Made by a program: the position numbers and the translations under genes
Shown here: positions 11,169-18,838 of the stretch, one piece after another
Layout of the letters: each line of letters opens with the position of its first letter
How positions within the stretch are numbered: the first letter of the stretch is position 1
The notes under the pieces: generated by a model
What the model saw: only the letters and a program-made list of their open reading frames with translations
Told to the model about the DNA's origin: nothing
Database searches by the model: none
Source of the DNA: a virus
Length of the DNA stretch: 42,288 bases
Direction: 5' to 3' (one strand)
Virus record (IMG/VR): IMGVR_UViG_3300001419_000011
Location: 1 to 42,288 of that record

Positions 11169-11197
11169 TTGACAACCGCCCCACAACCCCTTATAAT
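11169..11197 (+). promoter_or_regulatory. perfect-consensus promoter of the exported-protein cassette
   Basis: TTGACA (11169-11174), 17 bp, TATAAT (11192-11197). The expected start (about 11204) falls on or next to an ATG at 11205, while the best protein start is at 11232. Confidence 0.92.
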
Positions 11198-11231
11198 TTG
11201 ATACATGATAGGACCACCCCCAAAACAAATT

Positions 11232-11738
11232 ATGAAAAAACTAATTTTACTTCTTCTTCCGATTACCGCTCTCGCACAAGAAGCGCCCATCGTGACGGAG
11301 GCCACAACAGATAGTACAGTTCGGACAACCGTAGAGAGTCCGCCTCCGTCCGCAATCATTCCGACAATGAACTTCAGTAATTCGGATCTTTGCACAGTCG
11401 GAGTGGCAGGCGCAGTCCAGACACAAATTCTTGGTCTCAGTGCAGGCGCAACTGTACGAGACATGAACTGCGAGCGCCTCAAGAACGCAAAGACGCTCTA
11501 TGATATGGGTATGAAAGTTGCCGCCGTCTCTACGATGTGCCAGGATAAGCGTGTGTTCGACGCCATGATGAATGCCGGGACACCCTGCCCCTACGATGGG
11601 CTAATCGGTCCAGAGGCAAAAGCTGCATGGCTCGCACACGAAGAAGAGCAGCCGGAGAAGGAAATTTCAAATGGTAAGAAGACTGCATTTGGTGGTATTG
11701 GCATTGCTAGCCTCCTCGCACTGCTACTCGCAATCTGA
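11232..11738 (+). CDS. exported protein with C-terminal membrane anchor, 168 aa
   Basis: The start is uncertain. ATG 11232 gives a clean signal peptide (MKKLILLLLPITALAQE) but has no ribosome site; ATG 11205 adds nine residues and would lie at the first transcribed base. The mature part holds cysteines at DLCTVG, MNCERL, STMCQD and TPCPYDG. It ends in a hydrophobic helix (AFGGIGIASLLALLLAI), so it may be anchored with its body in the periplasm. The NCERL helix region resembles the NCNTL region of the protein at 13280, pointing to a shared fold. No known function. Confidence 0.65.
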   Translation: MKKLILLLLPITALAQEAPIVTEATTDSTVRTTVESPPPSAIIPTMNFSNSDLCTVGVAGAVQTQILGLSAGATVRDMNCERLKNAKTLYDMGMKVAAVSTMCQDKRVFDAMMNAGTPCPYDGLIGPEAKAAWLAHEEEQPEKEISNGKKTAFGGIGIASLLALLLAI

Positions 11739-12453
11739 GGTTTTCGAGAGTACGCCGAATGTCGTCGCGCTCGGCCGAACCTGGAATATGCAGAATGTGC
11801 TTCCTCCAGAGACAGGACTTGTCGTAAATGGAATCGCCTGGCGTTATGCCGTGAGCAAAAACCCCGCAGACGATTTTCAAGTCAATATTGAGCAGAACTC
11901 AGTAGCCGGTTCTCGACTATTTACTTTCACAGATAACTGGAATGGATTGCCAGGCAACACAATTACAAGAGGCGCACCTCTGAATATTTTAGGGGAGACT
12001 ATGGGTGCTGGTGCTTTGAGCCTACAAGGCCAGGGAACTGTATTCAACGAAAACATCGTCTATACCTATCAGTACGATTCCTGCGCTGAGCCGACTCTTG
12101 GATGTCCTAACTATATTCCTCCAGCGCCTTCGGTAGAGATTCCTTCGGTTGAGTATACTCTGGACGCTCTACGAGATCAGAATCAAGAGGATCTCGAGCG
12201 CCGCCAGATGCAGGTAAAAGAAAGAACAAGAGAAGCGGGGTCGAACGCCGTTGCTCAAGCGGAGCTTGCAGCACAATTTTTTGCACTCGATATTGTTCCA
12301 GCGAGCTACTACGTTGCGATGCCGGGTGGATCAATACAAGACTCTTTTCTTCCTGGGAAGGACATTTCTGATAATAGGCAAGGACGTAGAATGAACTTTG
12401 CCCAACAGCGTTTACATGATGAAATGGTAAACGCACAGTATGAGGAGAAATAA
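11671..12453 (+). CDS. exported protein, 260 aa
   Basis: Residues 1-20 are a signal peptide (MVRRLHLVVLALLASSHCYS). The ATG has AAGGA seven bases upstream and overlaps the previous gene by 68 nt. The middle is Gly/Asn/Thr-rich and beta-like; two cysteines lie in DSCAEPTLGCPNY; residues 165-205 form a charged helix (DALRDQNQEDLERRQMQVKE). It could be a periplasmic or surface protein made during infection. No family is recognised. Confidence 0.65.
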   Translation: MVRRLHLVVLALLASSHCYSQSEVFESTPNVVALGRTWNMQNVLPPETGLVVNGIAWRYAVSKNPADDFQVNIEQNSVAGSRLFTFTDNWNGLPGNTITRGAPLNILGETMGAGALSLQGQGTVFNENIVYTYQYDSCAEPTLGCPNYIPPAPSVEIPSVEYTLDALRDQNQEDLERRQMQVKERTREAGSNAVAQAELAAQFFALDIVPASYYVAMPGGSIQDSFLPGKDISDNRQGRRMNFAQQRLHDEMVNAQYEEK

Positions 12454-12945
12454 ATGAAAAAGTTGGCTTTGGCAATCGCTTTCTTGGCGGGGCCTGTGCT
12501 AGCGGAAGACACCCCCATTATGGGAACGGTTGCTTCCAAGTGTGTAATTGTAACAGATACTCCCGGCGTGTATGGCAACCCGACTCCGAGTCGCTTGAGC
12601 ACTGCTGCGGCAGACGGAGGTGTGGAGCCGGTGATTCGGTTTGATGTAATCAGTGCGAACTTCTACAAGGCTGTGATTTCCACACCCGAAGTGTTTTCTT
12701 CCAGCCCCGCGTTGAGTGACGTTGTAAACTGGACGGGGTCGGTGAGCGTTGCAGAAGTTACAGATCCTCTTCAGGCGGACTATGACACGAATAAGCGTAC
12801 ATACAACAATGTGTCAGAATTTGATCTCACAGTAGCAGGTACAGTATGGTTTGGAGTAAGTTCACAAGCAGACTATGGTGCGGACAAGGCGTTTCCTGGA
12901 GGCGAATATACCTCCGTGGTAAATGCGGAGTGTGTTGCGCTTTAA
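12454..12945 (+). CDS. exported beta-rich protein, pilin-like appearance, 163 aa
   Basis: GAGGAG lies six bases before the ATG. A signal peptide (MKKLALAIAFLAGPVLAED) precedes a Ser/Thr/Val-rich mature part with two cysteines (SKCVIV and AECVAL at the very end). Such spacing could form one disulphide closing an Ig-like or fimbrial-subunit-like fold. That resemblance is of composition only. It follows the previous gene without a gap and overlaps the next. Confidence 0.6.
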   Translation: MKKLALAIAFLAGPVLAEDTPIMGTVASKCVIVTDTPGVYGNPTPSRLSTAAADGGVEPVIRFDVISANFYKAVISTPEVFSSSPALSDVVNWTGSVSVAEVTDPLQADYDTNKRTYNNVSEFDLTVAGTVWFGVSSQADYGADKAFPGGEYTSVVNAECVAL

Positions 12946-13283
12946 TCGCATCGAGTGCTAGCGCACATCAGTTTACTCCTACCTATCCGCAGCTTTTGCC
13001 CTCTTACATGCCGGGCATACTGCAAACTCGTATGGAGCTGTTTAACAGTCGACGAGAGATTGAATACTACCAGTTTGATGTTTATGACGCAGACTGGCTT
13101 CCAGTACCTTTTGCAACAGCAGAACGAATTGTAAAAATACCGCATCTAGGTCGACGTAAGATTGACATTTATATAAGAGAGATTGACTCGACGCGTGTAA
13201 TGTATATTTGCTCAATGTCCAAGATTCTGCGCGGGGTAAAAGGTACTGTAATTTCTTCTAAAATTTGTTCCAAGGTAAAATGA
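12930..13283 (+). CDS. exported small protein, about 117 aa
   Basis: The frame is open from ATG 12846, but that part reads like a shadow of the previous gene. A GTG at 12930 gives a short signal-like N-terminus (CCALIASSASA, then HQFTPTYPQ), coupled to the stop of the previous gene. The mature region looks beta-rich (IEYYQFDVYDADWLPVPF, RRKIDIYIREID), with two cysteines near the end (YICSMSK, SKICSK). An Ig-like chaperone or subunit fold is possible. The start is the weak point. Confidence 0.5.
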   Translation: MCCALIASSASAHQFTPTYPQLLPSYMPGILQTRMELFNSRREIEYYQFDVYDADWLPVPFATAERIVKIPHLGRRKIDIYIREIDSTRVMYICSMSKILRGVKGTVISSKICSKVK

Positions 13284-13687
13284 AAAGATTAATACTTTTT
13301 TTGCTACCTTTGAGCGTATTTGCACAGACAAGTTCTTTGAACCTTGCAATTCCTCAGACTCAGCAAAGTTTTCAAACAGATAGATTTCGAGCGGGCGACT
13401 TAGATTGCTCTAGTGCCATTGGGTCCGCGACGAATGTTGAGTTTGGAGTAGTGGGTATTATTAATCAGGGAAATCAACTTGGAAACACTTTTGTGGATCC
13501 TGTAATTACAAATGACCAGATGAAAGATGTGGGTGTGTACGGCAAGATAACGATACCGATTGGAGCACCCGCAGAGAGATTAAATTGTAATACTCTTTAC
13601 CAGTTAGAGCTGGAAAGACGACGATTGGAGGTGCAGAAGTTGAGAGCGGAAATAAACGCCCTCAATAACCTCAAGTTTGAGAACTAA
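13280..13687 (+). CDS. exported protein with C-terminal helix, 135 aa
   Basis: ATG 13280 overlaps the previous stop (ATGA) and has AAGG four bases upstream. The signal peptide is MKRLILFLLPLSVFAQ. The mature part has DLDCSSA, then a glycine/valine-rich stretch, then RLNCNTLYQLELERRR leading into a long charged helix to the end. The two-cysteine plus NC-helix order resembles the protein at 11232. No known function. Confidence 0.6.
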   Translation: MKRLILFLLPLSVFAQTSSLNLAIPQTQQSFQTDRFRAGDLDCSSAIGSATNVEFGVVGIINQGNQLGNTFVDPVITNDQMKDVGVYGKITIPIGAPAERLNCNTLYQLELERRRLEVQKLRAEINALNNLKFEN

Positions 13688-13689
13688 AT

Positions 13690-14229
13690 ATGGCTGATCT
13701 GGGGGACGGAGTAGAGAAAGTCGAAGAAGAGATTGAAAATCTCAAAAACACAAAATTTACAGTGGCAGGTATTTCGATGACGCCTACCACGATTGGAGCA
13801 GCATTTGCACTTCTTGGCTCTCTGCTAGGAACACTTTACGCAGGTTTCGAGTCCTATAAGGCTTTTCAGGAAATGGCAGAAAAGCTAGAGGTACTTGACA
13901 TCGAAGCTGTAGAAGCTCGCAATGTTGCAATTGAGCGTAAACTTGATGATGCAATTGATTATACAAGAGATATTAAGAATAGTCTCAGAGACGACATTCT
14001 TCGAGTAGAAAGAGTGACAGAAGATACAAGCAAGCGAATGAAAGATGTACAAGACGAGATTGATTCTCGACTACGACAAGTATCTGACCTTTCTCGAGAG
14101 TCAGAAAAAGATGTTAGAAATACAATGCGAGAAGTAGAAGATCGTATTGATATGAAGATGCAAAAGCTAGACGAAGATTTAAGAGATACCCTACAAAAAG
14201 CGCTGGATAATCCTTTGTCAGATGGCTAA
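13690..14229 (+). CDS. membrane-anchored coiled-coil protein, 179 aa
   Basis: One hydrophobic segment (about 28-52, MTPTTIGAAFALLGSLLGTL) is followed by about 120 residues of almost unbroken heptad-like charged helix (ERKLDDAIDYTRDIKNSL to DEDLRDTLQKAL). The architecture is that of a membrane-tethered coiled coil, as in inner-membrane spanins or motor/tether proteins. The lipoprotein gene that follows (8-nt overlap) makes an i-spanin/o-spanin pair one possibility, though this protein is longer than usual i-spanins. Confidence 0.65.
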   Translation: MADLGDGVEKVEEEIENLKNTKFTVAGISMTPTTIGAAFALLGSLLGTLYAGFESYKAFQEMAEKLEVLDIEAVEARNVAIERKLDDAIDYTRDIKNSLRDDILRVERVTEDTSKRMKDVQDEIDSRLRQVSDLSRESEKDVRNTMREVEDRIDMKMQKLDEDLRDTLQKALDNPLSDG

Positions 14230-14419
14230 GTATTTAATTATATTTCTTCTCGGCGGGTGTGCTTCGACTTCAATAGTGGAAGAAGCACAACTCGCTCAAG
14301 TTCGTCATTTACGGGAACAGTGCATGAATTCTTTTAGCAATCGTGCTGTTCCCTCACCAATGATAAGAGTATCTGCCATTCATCAGTGTAATGCGTGGGC
14401 AAGAGCAAAAGTATTATAG
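14222..14419 (+). CDS. small lipoprotein, 65 aa (possible o-spanin)
   Basis: MAKYLIIFLLGGCASTS shows a lipobox (LLGGC) with the acylated cysteine at 13, leaving about 52 mature residues. It ends the exported cassette. Size and position after a membrane-anchored coiled coil fit an outer-membrane spanin; alternatively it is just part of the exported set. No proline-rich linker is present. Confidence 0.65.
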   Translation: MAKYLIIFLLGGCASTSIVEEAQLAQVRHLREQCMNSFSNRAVPSPMIRVSAIHQCNAWARAKVL

Positions 14420-14447
14420 TTCGGCCGAAGGTTCTAAAAAATATCAC

Positions 14448-14476
14448 TTGACCTAGGCCACACAACAGATTACAAT
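14448..14476 (+). promoter_or_regulatory. promoter of the packaging/head module
   Basis: TTGACC (14448-14453) and TACAAT (14471-14476) are 17 bp apart, with an AAAAAATA block upstream. Confidence 0.8.
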
Positions 14477-14520
14477 ATACAACATAACCGAATTTTAATT
14501 CGATTTTTTGGAGATAAGAA

Positions 14521-14829
14521 ATGGAAGTTACCTGGAGCATCGCTCAGCTTGAAAGAAATACCGCAGACGGTGGAGTCACCGTAGCCCATTGGCGTGTAGA
14601 CGCAACAGAAACTGTAGGCGAAGATAAGTTTTATGCTTCTTCCTACGGTACCTGTGGATTCACTCCCGATGCAGATGCTGATGGCTTTGTTGCTTTTGAA
14701 AGCCTTACTGAAAGTGATGTTCTCGACTGGTGCTTCCAGACCATTGACAAAGAAGCAACAGAGACCTCTCTCGCCGCACAAATCGAAGAGCAAAAAGCTC
14801 CCAAGACTGCAACAGGTCTGCCCTGGTAA
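14521..14829 (+). CDS. conserved phage protein (DUF7936-like), 102 aa
   Basis: The ATG has GGAG seven bases upstream and a clean 40-nt leader. The sequence (VTWSIAQLERNTADGGV, YGTCGFTPDADAD, KAPKTATGLPW at the end) matches a family of small phage proteins I recall as DUF7936, of unknown function, often near structural genes. It is acidic and beta-rich at the N-terminus. The TAATG overlap with the small terminase gene suggests expression together. Confidence 0.65.
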   Translation: MEVTWSIAQLERNTADGGVTVAHWRVDATETVGEDKFYASSYGTCGFTPDADADGFVAFESLTESDVLDWCFQTIDKEATETSLAAQIEEQKAPKTATGLPW

Positions 14830-15284
14830 TGAATAAACTCCCGACGATCTCTCCAGAAGGTCTCGAGCTGGCCAACGCTTATCTGTCGTTTGGATCGCTA
14901 AAAGAGGCGGCGTCCTCTCTGGCGATCTCTCCAGATAAGGCTGCTGAGATTCTTGATCGTCGAGAAGTGCGTTCTTATATTGATCAAGTTTATCTTGACC
15001 TAGGCTATCGCAATCGTTTTCGTTTAGGTAGCCTTCTGGATGAGATTATTGAGAAAAAGTTTGAAGAAGCGCAAGAATCGGATATGTATACCAGCAAAGA
15101 CCTTGTGGACCTCATTCAACTTGCGCACAAGATGAGAATGGATGAGCTAAAGGCTCAGCAACAGCAAACAACGATTAAAAATCAGACAAATGTCCAGATA
15201 AATGAAACTCCATTTGGGCAAGGCAACTACGGCAAACTTATGACAAAATTGCTGGGTGGTATAGATGAATCAAGTAATAAATAA
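14829..15284 (+). CDS. terS: terminase small subunit (probable)
   Basis: 151 residues. The N-terminal half is an HTH with the usual TerS logic, [20 protein letters not shown]...[17 protein letters not shown], followed by a central helical part for oligomerisation and a flexible glutamine-rich C-terminus that would contact the large subunit. TerS binds the packaging site and feeds DNA to the motor. It lies about 6 kb from the large subunit; the gap holds small structural genes and mobile endonucleases. Its last 20 nt overlap the HNH gene inserted behind it. Confidence 0.75.
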   Translation: MNKLPTISPEGLELANAYLSFGSLKEAASSLAISPDKAAEILDRREVRSYIDQVYLDLGYRNRFRLGSLLDEIIEKKFEEAQESDMYTSKDLVDLIQLAHKMRMDELKAQQQQTTIKNQTNVQINETPFGQGNYGKLMTKLLGGIDESSNK

Positions 15285-15900
15285 TATTTTAACCTGTCTA
15301 AGCCGTTCTGGAAAAGAGGTTGTAAAAAGAAAACGCGGAAAGAGCCCCGAAGTCACTTTATACGAGTTAGTTTCTTTGTACTTAAACGAAGGGGATATTG
15401 AAAGTATATCAAAAAAGCTGTATGTTAATAAAGACACAGTTTCAAGAATAACTAACAAAACTTTCCCCGATGCAAACAAAGAAAAAGGAAAAAGCTGGAA
15501 AACTTATTTTTTAGACTTGAGCGATTTCAAATATTGTGGAAGCTGTAATAAATACAAAGAAAACAACGCTTTCGGTAACTGGAGCTCTACGTCTAACGGT
15601 CTTAGTATTTGGTGCTCTAAGTGCGACAATGAAAGGTCAAAAAAGTACTATAAAAGACATCCAGAAGTATCAAAACACCATGCGTCAAAAAGAAAAGCAA
15701 TCTTGTTGAATAGAATGGTGATTCCTTCTCAAGAAGAACAAATACGTCTCTTTTACGCTAACTGCCCGAAGGGACACCATGTAGACCACATCGTTCCGCT
15801 ACAGAACCCTCTAGTGAGCGGTCTTCATGTTTTGAGTAACTTACAATACCTTCCCGCCAAGGAAAATTTGGCTAAGAGCAACAAGTTTGTTGTAGGGTAA
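15265..15900 (+). CDS. HNH homing endonuclease
   Basis: 211 residues. Residues 88-126 hold two CxxC pairs (YCGSCNKY and WCSKCDNE) making a zinc ribbon. An HNH nuclease follows ([20 protein letters not shown], then [17 protein letters not shown]). An HTH-like region lies at about 35-70. Such free-standing genes cut alleles lacking them and spread by repair. Codon use is AT-richer than its neighbours, as expected for a mobile gene. It begins inside the end of terS. Confidence 0.88.
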   Translation: MNQVINNILTCLSRSGKEVVKRKRGKSPEVTLYELVSLYLNEGDIESISKKLYVNKDTVSRITNKTFPDANKEKGKSWKTYFLDLSDFKYCGSCNKYKENNAFGNWSSTSNGLSIWCSKCDNERSKKYYKRHPEVSKHHASKRKAILLNRMVIPSQEEQIRLFYANCPKGHHVDHIVPLQNPLVSGLHVLSNLQYLPAKENLAKSNKFVVG

Positions 15901-15907
15901 TTACTTC

Positions 15908-16111
15908 ATGGAGAAACTAAGTCTTAGCCTACTTCTGGGCTTTACTCTTGAGTTTGCTGCTGTAATTTGGTGGGCTTCTGCACTTTCCGAAAAAGTAGAG
16001 GCTCATGAAGAAGCTCTCAACAAGCAAGAAGTAATGCTTGAAAAAGTAAACCAGCTTCAAGTCGATGTTGCTAGAGTTCATGCACAACTCGAAATACTGG
16101 TGAAACAATGA
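15908..16111 (+). CDS. membrane protein with coiled coil, 67 aa (possible holin or i-spanin)
   Basis: A hydrophobic helix (about 3-25, LSLSLLLGFTLEFAAVIWWAS) is followed by a 40-residue amphipathic heptad helix (ALSEKVEAHEEALNKQEVML...). This N-in, one-helix plus coiled-coil layout is seen in inner-membrane spanins and some class III holins. The stop overlaps the next start by 4 nt (ATGA). No ribosome site stands out. Confidence 0.6.
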   Translation: MEKLSLSLLLGFTLEFAAVIWWASALSEKVEAHEEALNKQEVMLEKVNQLQVDVARVHAQLEILVKQ

Positions 16112-16413
16112 TTTATCGTAGAGGATACTGGCGCGTTCGCACTGACCGCCTATATAGATTTCCTACAAAGAAAGAGGCTGAAGCCTTTTTAGGAGAATAC
16201 AATGGCAACACGAACAGGCGGAGTTCTGACGGGGGTTCCTCGTCCGCACGTCTCTCTGAAACTACCGAAGCACACGCAGGGTCGGGGCCTCTCTCGGGAG
16301 ATGAACCGAGCAGCGGGGACGCAAGTGACCTCAGTGGCCTCGACGGGCTCGACAGCAGTGCGTCGGAACACTCGGACGACGAAAGCAGCGACCCCCCGGA
16401 CCGGCAGCTTTAA
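16108..16413 (+). CDS. hypothetical protein overprinted on the next gene, 101 aa
   Basis: The ATG overlaps the preceding stop (ATGA). The first 31 residues (MIYRRGYWRVRTDRLYRF...) look like a genuine compact protein. The last 70 are low-complexity, rich in S, D, G and E, and overlap the next gene in another frame for 212 nt. Either the gene really ends as a disordered acidic tail, or only the N-terminal part is under selection. GC content is high in the overlap. Confidence 0.45.
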   Translation: MIYRRGYWRVRTDRLYRFPTKKEAEAFLGEYNGNTNRRSSDGGSSSARLSETTEAHAGSGPLSGDEPSSGDASDLSGLDGLDSSASEHSDDESSDPPDRQL

Positions 16414-16486
16414 AACTTCTGTACGGGGCATCGGTGCTGCACCTGCTCGCCGTCGCCGTCGTACTCGGATGGTTCGGAGAGGCTAA
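16202..16486 (+). CDS. very basic, Arg/Thr-rich protein, 94 aa
   Basis: AGGAG lies six bases before the ATG, the best ribosome site in the area. The protein is highly basic, low in hydrophobics, and ends APARRRRRTRMVRRG. It belongs to a run of small basic proteins (16202-19372) near head genes; these may bind packaged DNA or be minor virion parts. It overlaps the preceding ORF in another frame by 212 nt. No family is recognised. Confidence 0.6.
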   Translation: MATRTGGVLTGVPRPHVSLKLPKHTQGRGLSREMNRAAGTQVTSVASTGSTAVRRNTRTTKAATPRTGSFKTSVRGIGAAPARRRRRTRMVRRG

Positions 16487-16756
16487 TTGGCTGTTTCCGC
16501 GACTGTACGAAAGACACTCGCACAAAAAGCAAAGGGCACCAAGTTTACGACCGGAGATCTTGTAAAAGTATATAGTCGTGGGCAAGGTGCCTTTCTTTCG
16601 AGTGGGTCTCGTCCAGGCATGACAATGCAGAGATGGGCCTATGCTCGTGTGAATTCGTTTTTGCGAGGTTCTCGCAAGCACGACACCGATATTCGTCGTA
16701 CGAGAAACAAAAGTGCCGCAAAAAAGAAGACGCGTACCAAAAGACGCAAAAAGTAA
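16487..16756 (+). CDS. DUF5824-like basic protein, 89 aa
   Basis: TTG start directly after the previous stop. The core KGTKFTTGDLVKVYSRGQGAF followed by SSGSRPGMTMQRWAYARVNSF resembles a small phage family (DUF5824, from memory) found near head genes of aquatic phages. The tail is a run of lysine and arginine. Function unknown; a DNA-binding or virion role is plausible. Confidence 0.65.
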   Translation: MAVSATVRKTLAQKAKGTKFTTGDLVKVYSRGQGAFLSSGSRPGMTMQRWAYARVNSFLRGSRKHDTDIRRTRNKSAAKKKTRTKRRKK

Positions 16757-16928
16757 AATTCCGAAGAAGTATCTTAGCGGAGTAAAGGGCGGAGAACGAG
16801 TTCGCCTTGCGTCTGTAATTAAAAGAATTGCCAAATTATATAAAGAGGGAAAACGCATTCCTCAAGCGCTGGTAAATGAAAGGGTGAGGCTTGGAACTTC
16901 AAGACGCAATCGACGCAGTAAACGCTAA
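16713..16928 (+). CDS. small basic protein, 71 aa
   Basis: GTG start, overlapping the previous gene by 44 nt. The middle is a helical block (KIPKKYLSGVKGGER, SVIKRIAKLYKEGKRIP) flanked by basic tails ending RRNRRSKR. It is one of several basic proteins in a row and overlaps the next gene by 38 nt. No firm family. Confidence 0.55.
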   Translation: MPQKRRRVPKDAKSKIPKKYLSGVKGGERVRLASVIKRIAKLYKEGKRIPQALVNERVRLGTSRRNRRSKR

Positions 16929-17286
16929 GTTTAAATATAAAAAAGACGAAGGTATTGATCGCTGGGAAGTAATGGGTTCCGATATGCAAGGAGATTGTGA
17001 GGACTATGCTCTTACAATTTCTTATCTGCACTCTGGAAGCTGGAAAACTTTCTTTTGGCGTTGGATGACCGGGTACTACAAAATGTGGTACGTTACTACT
17101 AAGAAAGGCCGAGGTCACGCGGTTCTTGAAGTCCAAGGTAAATACATCGATAACTTTTATCGAGCTCTAGTTCCAGAAATGAAACTTCATGATTTTAAAG
17201 GGGTCTACCCTCGTTTCATACTCATCGGAAAACTTTTCTGGTCTTTAGTATTGGAATTAAAAGATGCCCTACGTCGTAAGAGGTAA
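16891..17286 (+). CDS. transglutaminase-like cysteine protease (BTLCP type)
   Basis: 131 residues. A cysteine-protease triad can be read: C36 in GDCEDYAL, H76 in GRGHAVLEV and D87 in GKYIDNFY. This is the order and spacing of bacterial transglutaminase-like cysteine proteinases (COG3672). TTG start with AAGGG six bases upstream. No signal peptide. In phages such proteins lie near structural genes and could process or crosslink virion proteins; that is inference. Confidence 0.75.
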   Translation: MELQDAIDAVNAKFKYKKDEGIDRWEVMGSDMQGDCEDYALTISYLHSGSWKTFFWRWMTGYYKMWYVTTKKGRGHAVLEVQGKYIDNFYRALVPEMKLHDFKGVYPRFILIGKLFWSLVLELKDALRRKR

Positions 17287-17410
17287 GACCGTTTACAAGA
17301 AAACCGGAAAGAAAATAGCGACAGCCAAATCTAAAAGCAGTGCAGGTAAAATGGTTCGTCTACTAAGAGCAATTGAATATGGCGGATTTAAACCTCGTCG
17401 CAGAAAATAA
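17264..17410 (+). CDS. small basic protein, 48 aa
   Basis: MPYVVRGKTVYKKTGKKIAT followed by a Lys/Ser/Arg-rich rest ending GGFKPRRRK. It overlaps the previous gene by 23 nt and the sulfotransferase by 32 nt. The sequence is like other tiny basic proteins in phage head regions. The ribosome site is weak. Confidence 0.6.
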   Translation: MPYVVRGKTVYKKTGKKIATAKSKSSAGKMVRLLRAIEYGGFKPRRRK

Positions 17411-17972
17411 GTTTCTTTTGATGTTTACGCCGAAAGCTGCGAATAGCGCTATGAAAACAGCTATTCGTGAGTGGGCAGGCGGAAGTACTCACCCAGACAA
17501 GCTACATGGAGGCTGGAAAAGAGTCCCTCTTGAAGAGATTCCTTTCAGCCCTCTTTTTAAGGTAGCTTGCGTAAGAAATCCTTATGATCGCTTAGTGTCT
17601 TGCTGGAAACAAAAACTCTGGGAAGGCGGTAAAAGCAGTATCACAGACACGAAGGGTTTTTACGCAAAGATGCCTTTTGATGAATTTATTGATCGAGTGT
17701 GTGAACTCCCTTTTGAGGAACACAATATTCATTTTAGGCCAATGCATCTTCATATTCCCTGCTGGGATTATCTCATTAAGTTTGAGACACTAGAACAAGA
17801 CTGGGAGAATATGATGAAATGGTTTGGTCTTCCAAAGTTAAAACTTATTAACTCTTCTACTCATCGCCCTTGGCGAGAGTATTATAGCATACAAACCGCT
17901 TTGAAGGTTGCAGAGAAATTTGCCAAAGACCTGGAAATGTTTGAATACGGAGATTCAGGTGTCAAGAAATAG
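17379..17972 (+). CDS. sulfotransferase-family protein
   Basis: ATG 17379 (MADLNLVAENKFLLMF...) is preferred to a TTG two codons upstream. 197 residues. FLLMFTPKAANSAMKTAI matches the 5'-phosphosulfate-binding loop and VRNPYDRLVSCW the 3'-phosphate-binding motif of Golgi-type/Sulfotransfer_2 enzymes. These transfer sulfate from PAPS to sugars or other hydroxyls. It could modify host surface glycans or virion sugars; no direct evidence. Inserted between basic-protein genes and a virion protein. Confidence 0.82.
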   Translation: MADLNLVAENKFLLMFTPKAANSAMKTAIREWAGGSTHPDKLHGGWKRVPLEEIPFSPLFKVACVRNPYDRLVSCWKQKLWEGGKSSITDTKGFYAKMPFDEFIDRVCELPFEEHNIHFRPMHLHIPCWDYLIKFETLEQDWENMMKWFGLPKLKLINSSTHRPWREYYSIQTALKVAEKFAKDLEMFEYGDSGVKK

Positions 17973-18681
17973 TTTTGTAGAGTGGAATTATCTCAACATT
18001 GCAAGAGGGCTCGTTCCTGGTGCAAGTATTATTCATAAGTTTGGTGCAAATTTTGACTGTGATCAAGGAACGGAGACTCTTTGGACGGTTGGGGGTATTT
18101 ATCCTTGGGGAACTTTAGCTACCGCTACTGCGTTGGATGTAATTTCTTCTACGGATGACGATACTGGAGAGAGCGTAGCAATTGAAGGTCTCGATGCAAA
18201 CTATAATCCTCTTCGAGAAGTTGTAGTTCTTACTGCGGCTGACGGTACCCCCACGAATGCTACTACTCAAAATAGTTTTATTCGAGTCTTTCGTATGTAC
18301 GGAACTTCAAATGGGGGAGTAGCAGGAACTGTAAATGCCAGCATCGGAGCAACCGTCGTAGCACAGATTGCTGCTGGACGAGGGCAAAGTCTTATGGGAG
18401 TTTATACAGTTCCCGCAGGCAAGACGGGGTATCTTCTTTGCGGAGACTCTTCCATTTCCAAGGGCGGCGACGGGCAAATTACGATGATGGCTCGAATTTT
18501 CGGAGAAGGAGGTTTTCGAGTCGCTCATATAGCAGAACTATATGATAACTCTTATCGTTATGACTTTCCCGTACCTTTAAGAATTTCAGAAAAATCGGAT
18601 ATTGACATTCGCTTTACTACAGCAAATAATAACTTTAAAGTTACTTGTGCGTTCGACATTATTCTCGTCGACGGAGCTTAG
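17959..18681 (+). CDS. putative virion structural protein, 240 aa
   Basis: GTG 17959 (MSRNSFVEWNYLNIARGL...) lies six bases after GGAG and overlaps the sulfotransferase by 14 nt; the frame upstream is a shadow. The beginning, NIARGLVPGASIIHKFGAN, with WTVGGIYPW and the long beta-rich middle, resembles a widespread structural protein of marine phages that I know only as hypothetical/structural. It may be a head decoration or fibre-like protein. No known enzymatic motif. Confidence 0.65.
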   Translation: MSRNSFVEWNYLNIARGLVPGASIIHKFGANFDCDQGTETLWTVGGIYPWGTLATATALDVISSTDDDTGESVAIEGLDANYNPLREVVVLTAADGTPTNATTQNSFIRVFRMYGTSNGGVAGTVNASIGATVVAQIAAGRGQSLMGVYTVPAGKTGYLLCGDSSISKGGDGQITMMARIFGEGGFRVAHIAELYDNSYRYDFPVPLRISEKSDIDIRFTTANNNFKVTCAFDIILVDGA

Positions 18682-18691
18682 GAGAAAGTAA

Positions 18692-18838
18692 ATGCCAGGA
18701 CATTATGGTAACAAAAAGCCGATGGGCGGCAAAAAGCGGAAAGGCGGCAAGAAGTCTATGGGCTTGACAGCAAAGCAGAAAAAGCTGCCGATGGCTCTTC
18801 AGCGAGCAATTATGAAAAGAAAGAAGCGTGCCCGCTAA
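18692..18838 (+). CDS. small basic protein, 48 aa
   Basis: GGAG lies seven bases before the ATG. The peptide starts MPGHYGNKKPMGGKKRKGGK and continues with TAKQKKLPMALQRAIMKRKK, a pattern I recall from tiny phage proteins beside head genes. It is very basic and probably partly disordered. Overlaps the next gene by 11 nt. Confidence 0.7.
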   Translation: MPGHYGNKKPMGGKKRKGGKKSMGLTAKQKKLPMALQRAIMKRKKRAR

